A stretch of DNA of 64,000 nucleotides from UBA4427 sp045106235 (GTDB lineage: Bacteria; Myxococcota_A; UBA9160; UBA4427): NCBI GenBank assembly GCA_045106235.1, contig JBGCEJ010000013.1:124001-188000 (forward strand). Reading direction: 5' to 3'. Numbering within the stretch: the stretch's first letter is position 1; every line of letters begins with the position of its first letter. Under the pieces are notes generated by a model. It worked only from the letters and a program-made list of their open reading frames with translations. It was not told the origin of the DNA and did not search any database. Of the stretch, positions 35,394-43,892 are shown one piece after another. Made by a program: the position numbers and the translations under genes.

Positions 35394-36143
35394 ATGAGCA
35401 ACAGATCCCTTGTGTACCCACTAATTGGCCTTTTGGCGCTCGCATCAACCCTAATCCTGCTGGTTCCAGGAACAGCGCTTGCGACGAGCATGATCTTCGA
35501 ATGGGAGACCGGAGACCCGCCGCGCTACCCGTGGCTACCTACGCCGACCGAGGAAGGCTCCGTCTTGCGGAGAGCAGCCGCCGACTACAGCGGCTACTGC
35601 CCGGGTTGCGGTCTCGACGGGGAAGACGAGTACTACAACGCCTACGACCGAGAGACGAGTCCATTGGTCTTCGGAACATGGTCCGCAACAGCTCGCTCCA
35701 ACGGAGTGACGGCGTACCACGAAAGCACGATTACGGACCAGCGCGCGGACTTCCATGCGACAGCAGACTCAGGTTATGGGGATCATCAGGCGGACAGCGG
35801 CCTGACCATAATGTTTCGGGTCGATGAGGCGGCAACTTGGCGTCTAGAGGGCGATTCCGCTTCGGCGTCAGTCCGGGCCATCTTTTCCGCCGACGGCGAG
35901 GAGATTCATAACGCCTACGGAGCCCGCCCCTACATCCGAGAAGAAGCTCGCCTCGGGGACCCCTATTCATTCTACCTATTGCCGGACATCGACTACGAAC
36001 TCTTCCTCGGAATCAGCAGCTTCTCTGGCTCCCAAACAGAGGGCTCGATCTCTTGGAGCGTGGTCCCGGAGCCGGGAACCGCCGTGCTCTTCGGGTTCGG
36101 ACTCGGCCTACTCGGAGCCCGTCGCAGATTGCCCTCCTCCTGA
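35394..36143 (+). CDS. PEP-CTERM sorting-signal protein, 249 residues
   Basis: A signal peptide (LIGLLALASTLILLVPGTALA) is followed by a beta-rich extracellular domain with an early SGYCPGCGLDGEDEYYNAYD segment (a CPxC pair beside an acidic/Tyr loop). The exosortase signal VPEPGTAVLFGFGLGLLGAR plus RR ends the protein. PEP-CTERM proteins are cleaved at the PEP motif by exosortase and delivered to the surface or a biofilm matrix. GGGAGAATCCG precedes the ATG. No exosortase is present in the window. The domain itself is not one I recognise. Confidence 0.85.
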   Translation: MSNRSLVYPLIGLLALASTLILLVPGTALATSMIFEWETGDPPRYPWLPTPTEEGSVLRRAAADYSGYCPGCGLDGEDEYYNAYDRETSPLVFGTWSATARSNGVTAYHESTITDQRADFHATADSGYGDHQADSGLTIMFRVDEAATWRLEGDSASASVRAIFSADGEEIHNAYGARPYIREEARLGDPYSFYLLPDIDYELFLGISSFSGSQTEGSISWSVVPEPGTAVLFGFGLGLLGARRRLPSS

Positions 36144-36217
36144 GATGGACTGACCCGACGCGCACGAGGCTAAGTACGAGCGAAGATTCGCCAAGCTTTC
36201 TAGGGCCACCGGGCCGA

Positions 36218-39200
36218 TCAGGCCACTTTCCCGATACCGCGCTCGATAATCGGCGCCTCCGCCTCAAGTTCTTCAAGGCGCTTGGCAACGCTGCCTGGAA
36301 GTTTGGTTCTTCGGGCGATTCGATCGTATGCGACGGGCACAACGAAGAGCGTGAACAGCGTTCCAAAGGTCACTCCGGCGAAAACCGTGACGCCGATCGA
36401 AAACCGGCCGCCTGAGCCTGCCCCGCCACCGAACATGAGTGGCAAAGCGCCAATCGCCGTCGACAAACCGGTCATCAGAATGGGACGGAGTCGGGTTGTT
36501 GCCGCCTCGACGACGGCTTCGCGGAACTCGACTCCCGAGCCTCGAAGCTGATTCGTGAACTCCACAATCAGGATGCCGTTCTTCGCCGAAAGCCCGATCA
36601 GGATGGTCATGCCGATCTGGCTATAGATGTTCATGCTTCCGCCGAGCGCCCAGAGCCCGAGGAGTGCGCCCGCAATGGCGAGAGGAACGGTCAGCATGAT
36701 CACGACTGGATGAACAAAGCTCTCAAATTGAGCCGAAAGCACGAGGAACACGATCAAGAGCGCCATCCCGAAGGTGAAGTAGGCGGCCGAGGTCGACTCG
36801 CGAAACTCACGCGAGACACCCTTGTATTCAATCTGCACCGTCGCGGGCAGCTCGTCCCGGGCCAGCAAGACCAAGCCGTCCAGCACCTCTCCAAGCGTAT
36901 GCCCCTGCGCGACGCTGCCCTCCAGCGTCGCCGCGGAAAGACGATTGAGTCGCCGAAGTGCGCCGGCATCCGCAATCTCACGGGTGGAAACCAGGTTCGA
37001 AAGGGGGATCAACTTCTCTGTGCGCATCGAACGCACATAGAGGTTTTCGAGGTCGTGCGGGTCTCTCCGCTGCCCCTCCTGAGCTTGCAAAATGACGGGG
37101 TACTCCTCGCCCCGATCGACGAAAGTGCCGACCTGCCGAGAACCTAACATCGTCTCCAGCGTGCGGCTGATTTGTTCGATCGAGACTCCGAGATCCGCGG
37201 CACGCGCGCGATCGATCTCGACGCGAATCTCGGGTCGAGTGGGCTTATAGTCACCGTCCGGGGCGAGCAGGCCGGGCACTTCGGATGCCCTTGCGAGCAG
37301 GCGCTGCAACCACGCTCCCGCCTCTTCGTGACTGCTTGCATTCAGGACAAACTGAACTTCGCGTCCCATCCCGCGCGAGCCGAGGCCGCCCGGACTCCGG
37401 CCGAAAACACGGACCCCGGCAATCGATGCCGATTCTCGGGCGAGGATTCCCATTAGCTCGTCGGCGGAGTACTGCCGATCCTCCCAATGCTCGAGGACGA
37501 TGATCCCCATCGCCGAGTTCATCGAATCGCCGCTCCCGAATCCGGGCACACGCGTGATGGCGTTTCGAATCTCACCGCGCTCAACTAATGGAAAAAGCAC
37601 GCGGTCCTCGACCTGGCGTAAATGGTCGACGGTATAATCGAAACTACCGCCTTCCGGACCAAAGAGCATCATCATGAATGCGCCGCGGTCTTCACCGGGT
37701 TCGAGCTCTGTTGGCACCTCGCGGAAGAGCAGTCCTACCCCCGCGATCGCAAACAAGAGGACTGCGACCACGATCAGCGGTCGGCGCAGGACGCCGGCAA
37801 GCAGCTTTGCATAGCGGTCACGCAGCGCGTCGAGGCCCTTCCCAGCGATTCTGGCAAGCGGAGCCTTCTTCTCCTTTCGGACCAGCAGCTTCGAACAAAG
37901 CATCGCCGAAAGGCTGAGCGCGACGAAGCTCGAGATCGCCACCGTCGCCGAGATCGTGATCGCGAGCTCGCGGAACAAGCGGCCCGTCGCCCCGCCTAGA
38001 AAGGCGATCGGCACGAAGACAGCAATCACGACCAGCGTCGTCGCCATCACCGCGAAGCCCACTTCGCGGGCCCCGCGTTTCGCGGCGAGCAAGGTCGGCT
38101 CGCCGAGTTCGATGCGTCGCTGCACATTTTCGAGGACAACGATGGAGTCGTCGACCACGAGGCCGATCGAAAGCACGAGGGCAAGCAAAGTCAGCAGGTT
38201 CAGCGAAAGGCCGAAAGCGAAGAGGAAACTCATGCTACCGATGATGCAGATGGGGACGGTGATCGCAGGAATCAGCGCTGCCCGGCTCGTCCCCAAAAAC
38301 AGGTAGATCACGATAAACACGAGAATCATCGCGAGCGCGAACGTCGTATAGACCTGATCGACGGAGGCCTGCACATATTCCGAGCTGTCCCAGGACATGG
38401 TCAGTTCGAGATTTTCCGGAAGTTCATCCTGAACGCGAACCAGTTCATCTCGCACGAGCGCCGCGACCGAAGTCGTATTGGCCCCCGATTGTTTGACGAT
38501 TCCTATGCCGATGCGTGGCTCGCCGTTCCCGCGGTAGTAGGTTCGCCATTCCTCGGGACCAAGTTCGACCTTCGCCACTTCCGACAAGCGAACGAGATAG
38601 CCGTCGTCACCGCGGGCAACGACGAGCTTCTCGAAATCTTCGACCGTGCCGTAGCCACGCTCGACGCGGACCGCGAACTCGCGCTGGGTCGACTCGAGAC
38701 GACCTGCGGGCAGATCTACGTTTTCGCGACGCAGAGCGGACTCGACGTCGGCGACTGAAATCGCACGCGCCGCCAGAGCGACCCGGTCGAGCCAGATGCG
38801 CATCGCAAAGCGACGATCGCCAGAAAGCCGCACCCGTGCGACTCCGTCGAGCACGGAAAACCGGTCAACGAGATACCGCTCGGAATAATCCGTGAGTTCG
38901 AGGGCGTCCTGCGTACTGCTGCCCAGGCTAAGCCAGAGAATCGGGCTCGCATCGCCCTCCGCCTTGTAGATCTCCGGCGGGTCGGCTTCATCGGGGAGAT
39001 CATCGAGGGCGCGAGAGAGTCGTTCGCGGACGTCATTGGCGGCGTCCTCGAGGTCACGAGACAGCTCAAACTCAATCGTGATGCTCGATGCGCCGTCGCT
39101 GCTGGTGGCCTGAATCGTGCGCAGCCCTTCTATTCCATTGAGACGGTCCTCGAGCGGCTTCGTAATTCGACTCTCGACGACAGCGGAGGAGGCGCCAAGG

Positions 39201-39352
39201 TAGGTCGTTGTCACGGACACGATGGGCGGGTCGACGTCGGGCATCTCGCGCAGGGGCAGGCCGCCGACGGAGAGAATACCGAAGGCGACAATGAGCATGG
39301 ACAAGACCGTGGCGAGGACCGGTCGCTCGACGGAGACGTCGGATAAGAACAC
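36218..39352 (-). CDS. RND-family multidrug/solute efflux permease (AcrB/MexF-like)
   Basis: 1044 residues, a full-length HAE1-type inner-membrane pump with twelve spans and two large periplasmic loops. It opens MFLSDVSVERPVLATVLSML, followed by LREMPDVDPPIVSVTTTYLG. The proton-relay region in TM4 includes LLTLLALVLSIGLVVDDSIV, with the Asp pair, and GREVGFAVMATTLVVIAVF-like wording follows it. It ends in TLFTLFVVPVAYDRIARR. It starts from a GTG 6 bp after the adaptor gene's stop, so the two are one operon. No outer-membrane TolC-like gene is next to it, so it must use one encoded elsewhere. Substrates are unknown. Confidence 0.95.
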   Translation of the reverse strand: MFLSDVSVERPVLATVLSMLIVAFGILSVGGLPLREMPDVDPPIVSVTTTYLGASSAVVESRITKPLEDRLNGIEGLRTIQATSSDGASSITIEFELSRDLEDAANDVRERLSRALDDLPDEADPPEIYKAEGDASPILWLSLGSSTQDALELTDYSERYLVDRFSVLDGVARVRLSGDRRFAMRIWLDRVALAARAISVADVESALRRENVDLPAGRLESTQREFAVRVERGYGTVEDFEKLVVARGDDGYLVRLSEVAKVELGPEEWRTYYRGNGEPRIGIGIVKQSGANTTSVAALVRDELVRVQDELPENLELTMSWDSSEYVQASVDQVYTTFALAMILVFIVIYLFLGTSRAALIPAITVPICIIGSMSFLFAFGLSLNLLTLLALVLSIGLVVDDSIVVLENVQRRIELGEPTLLAAKRGAREVGFAVMATTLVVIAVFVPIAFLGGATGRLFRELAITISATVAISSFVALSLSAMLCSKLLVRKEKKAPLARIAGKGLDALRDRYAKLLAGVLRRPLIVVAVLLFAIAGVGLLFREVPTELEPGEDRGAFMMMLFGPEGGSFDYTVDHLRQVEDRVLFPLVERGEIRNAITRVPGFGSGDSMNSAMGIIVLEHWEDRQYSADELMGILARESASIAGVRVFGRSPGGLGSRGMGREVQFVLNASSHEEAGAWLQRLLARASEVPGLLAPDGDYKPTRPEIRVEIDRARAADLGVSIEQISRTLETMLGSRQVGTFVDRGEEYPVILQAQEGQRRDPHDLENLYVRSMRTEKLIPLSNLVSTREIADAGALRRLNRLSAATLEGSVAQGHTLGEVLDGLVLLARDELPATVQIEYKGVSREFRESTSAAYFTFGMALLIVFLVLSAQFESFVHPVVIMLTVPLAIAGALLGLWALGGSMNIYSQIGMTILIGLSAKNGILIVEFTNQLRGSGVEFREAVVEAATTRLRPILMTGLSTAIGALPLMFGGGAGSGGRFSIGVTVFAGVTFGTLFTLFVVPVAYDRIARRTKLPGSVAKRLEELEAEAPIIERGIGKVA

Positions 39353-39358
39353 GGGCGA

Positions 39359-40456
39359 CTACCCCCTCGCTCCGGGCTCACTGAGTGCATCGCCTTGGCG
39401 CGGACCCCGCGGCACAATCTCAACGGCGCTCCCTGGACTCAGCATAGACCCGCCCTCCAGGACGACACTCTCTTCTCCGCCAAGTCCCGCAAGGACCTCG
39501 ACGAGACCTTTGTCACGACGCCCCGTCGTGAGTTCGATTCGGTCCACACGCTTTTCAGGAGTCACGATAAACACGAAGCGACGCTCGCCGATCGGAACGA
39601 TGGCTTCTTCGGGAATGGCGAGCCCCGTTTTTCGATTCGCGGTCAGTTCGACCGAAACCAACATCCCCGGTCGGAGTTCATGTTCCGGGTTCAGCAGGTC
39701 CGCCCGAACACGAACGGACCGGGTATCCGGATCGACTCGCGGATCGATCGCCCGCACCGTCCCCTCGAAGATCCGGTCGGGATAGGCCGCTGTCGTGGAG
39801 CGCACAACAAGATCGACGGAAAGGACCGAAAGAAACCGCTCAGGCACACCAAAGTCGATCTTGATGACGTCGATATCGTCGAGTGTCGTAATCATCGCCC
39901 CCGGCTGCACGAGCGTGCCCGGACTCACCGAACGCATGCCTAACACGCCTGAGAATGGAGCGCGAATCAATCGATCACGCATCCGGGCTCGGAGTTCGTC
40001 GAGACGCGCCTGCGCGGCATCGCGAGCCGTCGTGCGAGCGTCGAGCTGCGCCTCGGACAATGTCCCGTTGCGACTCATCTCCGCCGCGCGTTCGTATTGC
40101 CGCTGCGCTTCTCCGAGAGCGGATCTGACCGCATCGAGCTGAGCCGATTCTTCACGGCTCGTGAGCTCGACGAGCACATCGCCCTTCGCAACATCCTGCC
40201 CGTCCTCAAAGTGAACGCGACTGACGGTCTCGGTCACCTGCGCCGAGACGACAATCGATTCATTCGAGCCCGCCGTACCGAGCGCCTCGATCCGGTCGAC
40301 GAATTCATGCTTTGTTGGTTTCTGGATGACGACTGGAACCGTTCGAGGGCCGCGCCGGGCGCTCTGCGCTGCCCCTGAATCGTCGCTACACGCGAGCGGT
40401 CCCAAAAGAAGGGCGCACGCGCCCAGGCTGCGAGCGAAACGAACAAAACGACCCAT
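39359..40456 (-). CDS. RND efflux periplasmic adaptor (membrane fusion lipoprotein)
   Basis: 365 residues if started at the ATG at 40456 (an ATG-like start at 40510 would add 18). The signal ends in a lipobox (LLLGPLAC-SDD), so the protein is tethered to the inner membrane's outer face. Domains: barrel-sandwich halves around a helical hairpin (SREESAQLDAVRSALGEAQR to RARMRDRLIRAPFSGVLGMR), then the beta-barrel GAMITTLDDIDVIKIDFGVP, and a membrane-proximal domain ending in VVLEGGSMLSPGSAVEIVPR. It links the RND pump to an outer-membrane channel. Divergent from ilvD across about 340 bp. Confidence 0.93.
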   Translation of the reverse strand: MGRFVRFARSLGACALLLGPLACSDDSGAAQSARRGPRTVPVVIQKPTKHEFVDRIEALGTAGSNESIVVSAQVTETVSRVHFEDGQDVAKGDVLVELTSREESAQLDAVRSALGEAQRQYERAAEMSRNGTLSEAQLDARTTARDAAQARLDELRARMRDRLIRAPFSGVLGMRSVSPGTLVQPGAMITTLDDIDVIKIDFGVPERFLSVLSVDLVVRSTTAAYPDRIFEGTVRAIDPRVDPDTRSVRVRADLLNPEHELRPGMLVSVELTANRKTGLAIPEEAIVPIGERRFVFIVTPEKRVDRIELTTGRRDKGLVEVLAGLGGEESVVLEGGSMLSPGSAVEIVPRGPRQGDALSEPGARG

Positions 40457-40797
40457 TCGCCGATCATCGCGGCAAGGGGCAACGGAGGACCATAGTTTTT
40501 TTACGGACATGCTGTCTCCGAGCGGGGCGTCCGCAGATCCTAGCGCCTCAGCCGCTGCGCAACTTGCAGAATACGCTCCCTCGTCTCGGTTCGGTCGCTC
40601 CTCGAACCATCACTTCCGTCCTTTCTGGCCTGCCGAGAACCGCGACCCTCTGGAGCAGCCTGATATGGGCAGGGCGGCGCAATGCCGCGCCGCGAACATA
40701 GGCATCCACGAGAAGAGCTGAACTAGAGGAGTAAACACCCCCTTGTTCGAGTGGAGCTGCCCTATCCTGGGCGCCTCCCACTCGACAGAGGCCCATC
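40457..40797. other. Intergenic region between RND adaptor and ilvD
   Basis: 341 bp between divergent genes. The strongest feature is the leader hairpin at 40747-40785 just before ilvD. Elsewhere I see CATAGTTTTTTTACGGACATG (40490-40510), a T-rich stretch upstream of the adaptor start. No open frame looks real. Confidence 0.5.
40747..40785 (+). promoter_or_regulatory. Strong leader hairpin immediately before ilvD ribosome-binding site
   Basis: TCGAGTGGAG (40747-40756) pairs with CTCCCACTCGA (40775-40785) with one bulged C. Inside it GCCC pairs with GGGC around the hexaloop TATCCT. The structure ends 12 bases before the ilvD ATG and directly abuts the ACAGAGG site. It could be an attenuator, a regulator-binding RNA element or an mRNA-stabilising hairpin. 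Confidence 0.6.
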
Positions 40798-42492
40798 ATG
40801 AGCGACGACCAGAACCAGCCCCTCAATAAAATCAGCCGTCACATCACGCAGCCGAAGGCGCAGGGCGCCTCCCAGGCCATGCTCTACGCGACGGGCATGA
40901 CCGAAGAGGACATGAACAAGGCGCAGGTCGGGATTTCCTCGGTTTGGTATGAGGGCAACTCGTGCAATATGCATTTGCTCGACCTCGCGACCAAAGTAAA
41001 GGAAGGCGTCGAGGCCGCTGACCTGATCGGTTTCCGGTTCAACACGATCGGCGTCTCCGACGGCATGTCCATGGGCACCCGCGGCATGAGCTATTCGCTC
41101 CAGAGTCGCGACCTGATCGCCGACTCGGTCGAAACCGTGATGGGCGCGCAATGGTACGACGCGAACATCTCGCTTCCCGGCTGCGACAAGAACATGCCCG
41201 GGGTGATCATGGGCATGTGCCGCGTGAACCGCCCTTCGCTGATGATCTACGGCGGCACGATCAAGCCCGGCTGCAGCACAAAAGGCGAGCCCCTCGATAT
41301 CGTCTCGGCCTTCGAGAGCTACGGAAAATTCCTCGCTGAGGAGATCACCGAAGAAGAGCGCTTCGACATCGTCCGCAACGCCTGCCCCGGCGCCGGCGCC
41401 TGCGGCGGGATGTATACAGCGAACACGATGGCGGCCGCGATCGAGGCCATGGGCATGTCCCTGCCCTACAGCTCGTCGACCCCCGCGACCGACGAGAAGA
41501 AGCTTGAGGAATGCGTGGCTGCGGGCGTCGCGATTCGCCGCATGCTCGAACTTGACTTGAAGCCCTCAGACATCATCACCCGCGCGAGTCTCCGTAACGC
41601 GATGGTCGTGCTGACAGTGTTAGGTGGATCAACGAATGCGGTTCTGCACCTCATCGCGATCGCGCGGTCGATCGGCATCGAACTCAGCATCGACGATTTC
41701 CAGGACGTGAGTAACGTGACGCCCTTCCTCGCCGACATGAAGCCTTCGGGTGCGTTCGTGATGGACCATCTTCATCAAGCAGGCGGCACGCCGGCGCTGA
41801 TCAAATGGCTGCTTGAGCTCGGGCAAATCGAGGGTGACTGCATGACGGTGACCGGCAAGACCCTGGCCGAGAACGTCGCCGACTTGCCGGGCCTCGACCC
41901 TGATCAGAAAGTCCTTCGCCCCTGGAACGATCCGATCAAGCCGACGGGACATATCACGATCCTTCGTGGTTCACTCGCCCCCGACGGCGCCGTCGCAAAA
42001 ATTACCGGTAAAGAAGGCCTCGAATTCAGCGGCCCCGCCCAGGTCTTCGAACGCGAAGAATCCTTCGTCGCGGCCATGGAGCGCGGCGAAATCAACAAGG
42101 GCAGCGTCATCGTGATCCGCTACGAGGGCCCGAAGGGCGGGCCGGGCATGCCCGAAATGCTCACCCCCACCTCAATGATCATGGGCGCCGGCATGGGCCA
42201 AGACGTCGCCTTCATCACAGACGGCCGCTTCAGCGGCGGCAGCCACGGCTTCATCATGGGCCACGTCACCCCCGAAGCCCAAGAAGGCGGCCCCATCGCC
42301 CTCGTCGAGAACGGCGACACCATTTCCATCGACGCGAAGGCGCTGACCCTCGAGCTCGAGGTCCCCGAAGACGAACTCGCAGCACGGCGCGCAAAGTGGC
42401 AGGCCCCGCCGCTCGAAGCCAAGCGCGGGACGCTCTACAAGTACATTAAGAACGTAAAGAGCGCCTCGGAAGGCTGCGTGACCGACGAGTAG
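40798..42492 (+). CDS. ilvD: Dihydroxy-acid dehydratase
   Basis: A 564-residue IlvD/Edd-family Fe-S enzyme that dehydrates 2,3-dihydroxy-isovalerate and -methylvalerate in valine/isoleucine biosynthesis. Cluster ligands are visible in SLPGCDKNMPGVIMGMCRVN and PGAGACGGMYTANTMAAAIE; the third is the Cys in EGNSCNMHLLDLATKVKEGV. Substrate/metal segments include DGMSMGTRGMSYSLQSRDL and TDGRFSGGSHGFIMGHV near the C-terminus. Length and motifs are complete. It stands alone, without ilvBHC or leuCD. Its 3' 47 bp overlap the convergent PEP-CTERM gene. Confidence 0.96.
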   Translation: MSDDQNQPLNKISRHITQPKAQGASQAMLYATGMTEEDMNKAQVGISSVWYEGNSCNMHLLDLATKVKEGVEAADLIGFRFNTIGVSDGMSMGTRGMSYSLQSRDLIADSVETVMGAQWYDANISLPGCDKNMPGVIMGMCRVNRPSLMIYGGTIKPGCSTKGEPLDIVSAFESYGKFLAEEITEEERFDIVRNACPGAGACGGMYTANTMAAAIEAMGMSLPYSSSTPATDEKKLEECVAAGVAIRRMLELDLKPSDIITRASLRNAMVVLTVLGGSTNAVLHLIAIARSIGIELSIDDFQDVSNVTPFLADMKPSGAFVMDHLHQAGGTPALIKWLLELGQIEGDCMTVTGKTLAENVADLPGLDPDQKVLRPWNDPIKPTGHITILRGSLAPDGAVAKITGKEGLEFSGPAQVFEREESFVAAMERGEINKGSVIVIRYEGPKGGPGMPEMLTPTSMIMGAGMGQDVAFITDGRFSGGSHGFIMGHVTPEAQEGGPIALVENGDTISIDAKALTLELEVPEDELAARRAKWQAPPLEAKRGTLYKYIKNVKSASEGCVTDE

Positions 42493-43042
42493 AAAGGCGC
42501 AAAGCACCCAGCGCAAGCGCGCCCGTCCACAGACTCATCATCACCCCCGGCTCGGGCACGGTCGCCGTCGGGTCCGTCCGATAGCCTCCGCCCCCCGCAA
42601 GCGGGTCGTGAAGCCATAGCTCCCCCGGCGCGTCGAGTAGAGCGAGCGCCGCAGCATCCTGATCGAACGCGAAAAGCGCCCCCGCCTCCAAGAGAAAATC
42701 CTCTAGAGGAGCGGCGCCCTCCCCCACATTCGCGAAGGCAGCAAGATTCGCGAGCGCAGGATCGCCGAGCTGAGTTCGCCCCGTCTTCAGATCGTGAACA
42801 AGCAGATCCGAGTCGACATAGGGTGGTAGCGTCGAAGACAAAACCAATGAACGCAGATCGACCCAGCGCCCGTCCGGAAGCGAAACAGAGGTGCCTAACA
42901 CACCCGAGTCGAGAGACGATCCACGCACGATCACGCCCTCCGCCGAAGCCCCCGCCCCGAAAAAGCAGAGCCCGAATAGAGCCCCGATCGCGACAAGTCG
43001 ACTCACACTCACAGCCTCTCTCACGCTCACGCGCACGATCAC
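42446..43042 (-). CDS. PEP-CTERM protein coupled to Hcp-like gene
   Basis: 198 residues. The signal peptide is LVAIGALFGLCFFGAGASA. The extracellular part is beta/loop-rich (GVLGTSVSLPDGRWVDLRSL, DSDLLVHDLKTGRTQLGDP). The C-terminus is TVPEPGVMMSLWTGALALGA followed by an Arg-rich tail, the exosortase signal. Its GTG start overlaps the stop of the Hcp-like gene (GTGA). Several in-frame GTG codons near the start make the exact N-terminus uncertain. The 3' end runs 47 bp into ilvD on the opposite strand. The domain is not recognised. Confidence 0.8.
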   Translation of the reverse strand: MIVRVSVREAVSVSRLVAIGALFGLCFFGAGASAEGVIVRGSSLDSGVLGTSVSLPDGRWVDLRSLVLSSTLPPYVDSDLLVHDLKTGRTQLGDPALANLAAFANVGEGAAPLEDFLLEAGALFAFDQDAAALALLDAPGELWLHDPLAGGGGYRTDPTATVPEPGVMMSLWTGALALGALRLSTRRSRSLPRRSLRS

Positions 43043-43674
43043 GGCCCTCCCGTCTGCCAGGTGATCGTTCTCGATTGCCCTGACGCGTTCTCCGCAAGCG
43101 TTGCCGATTGATAGGTCAACCCAACCAGGAGCGTCGCCGGCCGGCCCTGCACCGCAGGATCAAGGGAGTCGGGCGAATTCAAGACATAACTCGAGATGCG
43201 ACCTCCCGAGAGGGTGAGGGTTGCCCAGTTTTCAGTGGCCCCACCTCCGCCCGCAGTCGCTCGGTACAACGAGATCACTGCAGAATTAACCGTCGCGCCC
43301 GTTGCCCAAGCATTCAAGATCTCGGACCCCGATCGATCAAAGTCCATCAAGAGCGTGACCGGACGAGACGACGGATTGCGAACAGCGCCTCCCGACGAAA
43401 CCGTCGAAAAGACGGGCAAGGAAACAGCATAGACCGCGATCTGATCCTCAGTCTCGACTGCCAGGCTATCGCCGGCGATGACCTGACCGTTCACGGTCAG
43501 CTCGAGATAGGCCGGTAGGTCTGCCGCCGCGATCGACGCCGTCAGATTGGACAGCGCAACCAGAAGCATCCCCGTCAGAAGCCGCCTAAACGAATGCTTC
43601 GCGTGGGGTCTCCGCTGTGGTGCGAGCAGCAGTCGCGTTGGTTTTACAGGTCGCAAGGGAACGCGCGTGATCAT
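43039..43674 (-). CDS. Secreted Hcp-like (type VI tube-protein family) beta-barrel protein
   Basis: 211 residues. A signal peptide with a long basic N-region (RRLLTGMLLVALSNLTASIA to AADLPAY) is unusual for Hcp, which is cytosolic in type VI systems. The mature region follows the Hcp pattern: AYLELTVNGQVIAGDS, then EDQIAVYAVSLPVF, RPVTLLMDFDRSGSEILNAW with a lone Ala run, TVNSAVISLYRAT, WATLTLSGGRISSYVLNS, and ATLLVGLTYQSATL. No other T6SS gene is nearby. It is coupled by GTGA to a PEP-CTERM gene. A surface-deployed Hcp-fold protein, possibly sorted or bound together with its partner, is my reading. Confidence 0.72.
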   Translation of the reverse strand: MITRVPLRPVKPTRLLLAPQRRPHAKHSFRRLLTGMLLVALSNLTASIAAADLPAYLELTVNGQVIAGDSLAVETEDQIAVYAVSLPVFSTVSSGGAVRNPSSRPVTLLMDFDRSGSEILNAWATGATVNSAVISLYRATAGGGGATENWATLTLSGGRISSYVLNSPDSLDPAVQGRPATLLVGLTYQSATLAENASGQSRTITWQTGGP

Positions 43675-43892
43675 GTTTGGAATCTCCCGGTTTATTTTCG
43701 ATTCCCCAAGCGTCGCGCCCCGCTGTTATCGAACCATTATCCGAAATCCGTTTTTCATTCAGAAACTTAGGCTCGCCTAGCGTTGGGATACAGCGGCGCT
43801 TCATTGGGCGATTTGAGTGGGGGATCCACAGCATTGTCTCGAAAGCAGCCTTAAAGGCTTGCCTACGAAGTGCCGATTCCGCTCATGGAGGA

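Noticed and set aside
42446..42492. 47-bp overlap of ilvD and the convergent PEP-CTERM gene as a possible misannotation
   Set aside because: Both C-termini carry recognisable family features (IlvD ending; Arg tail after the PEP-CTERM helix), so the overlap appears real.
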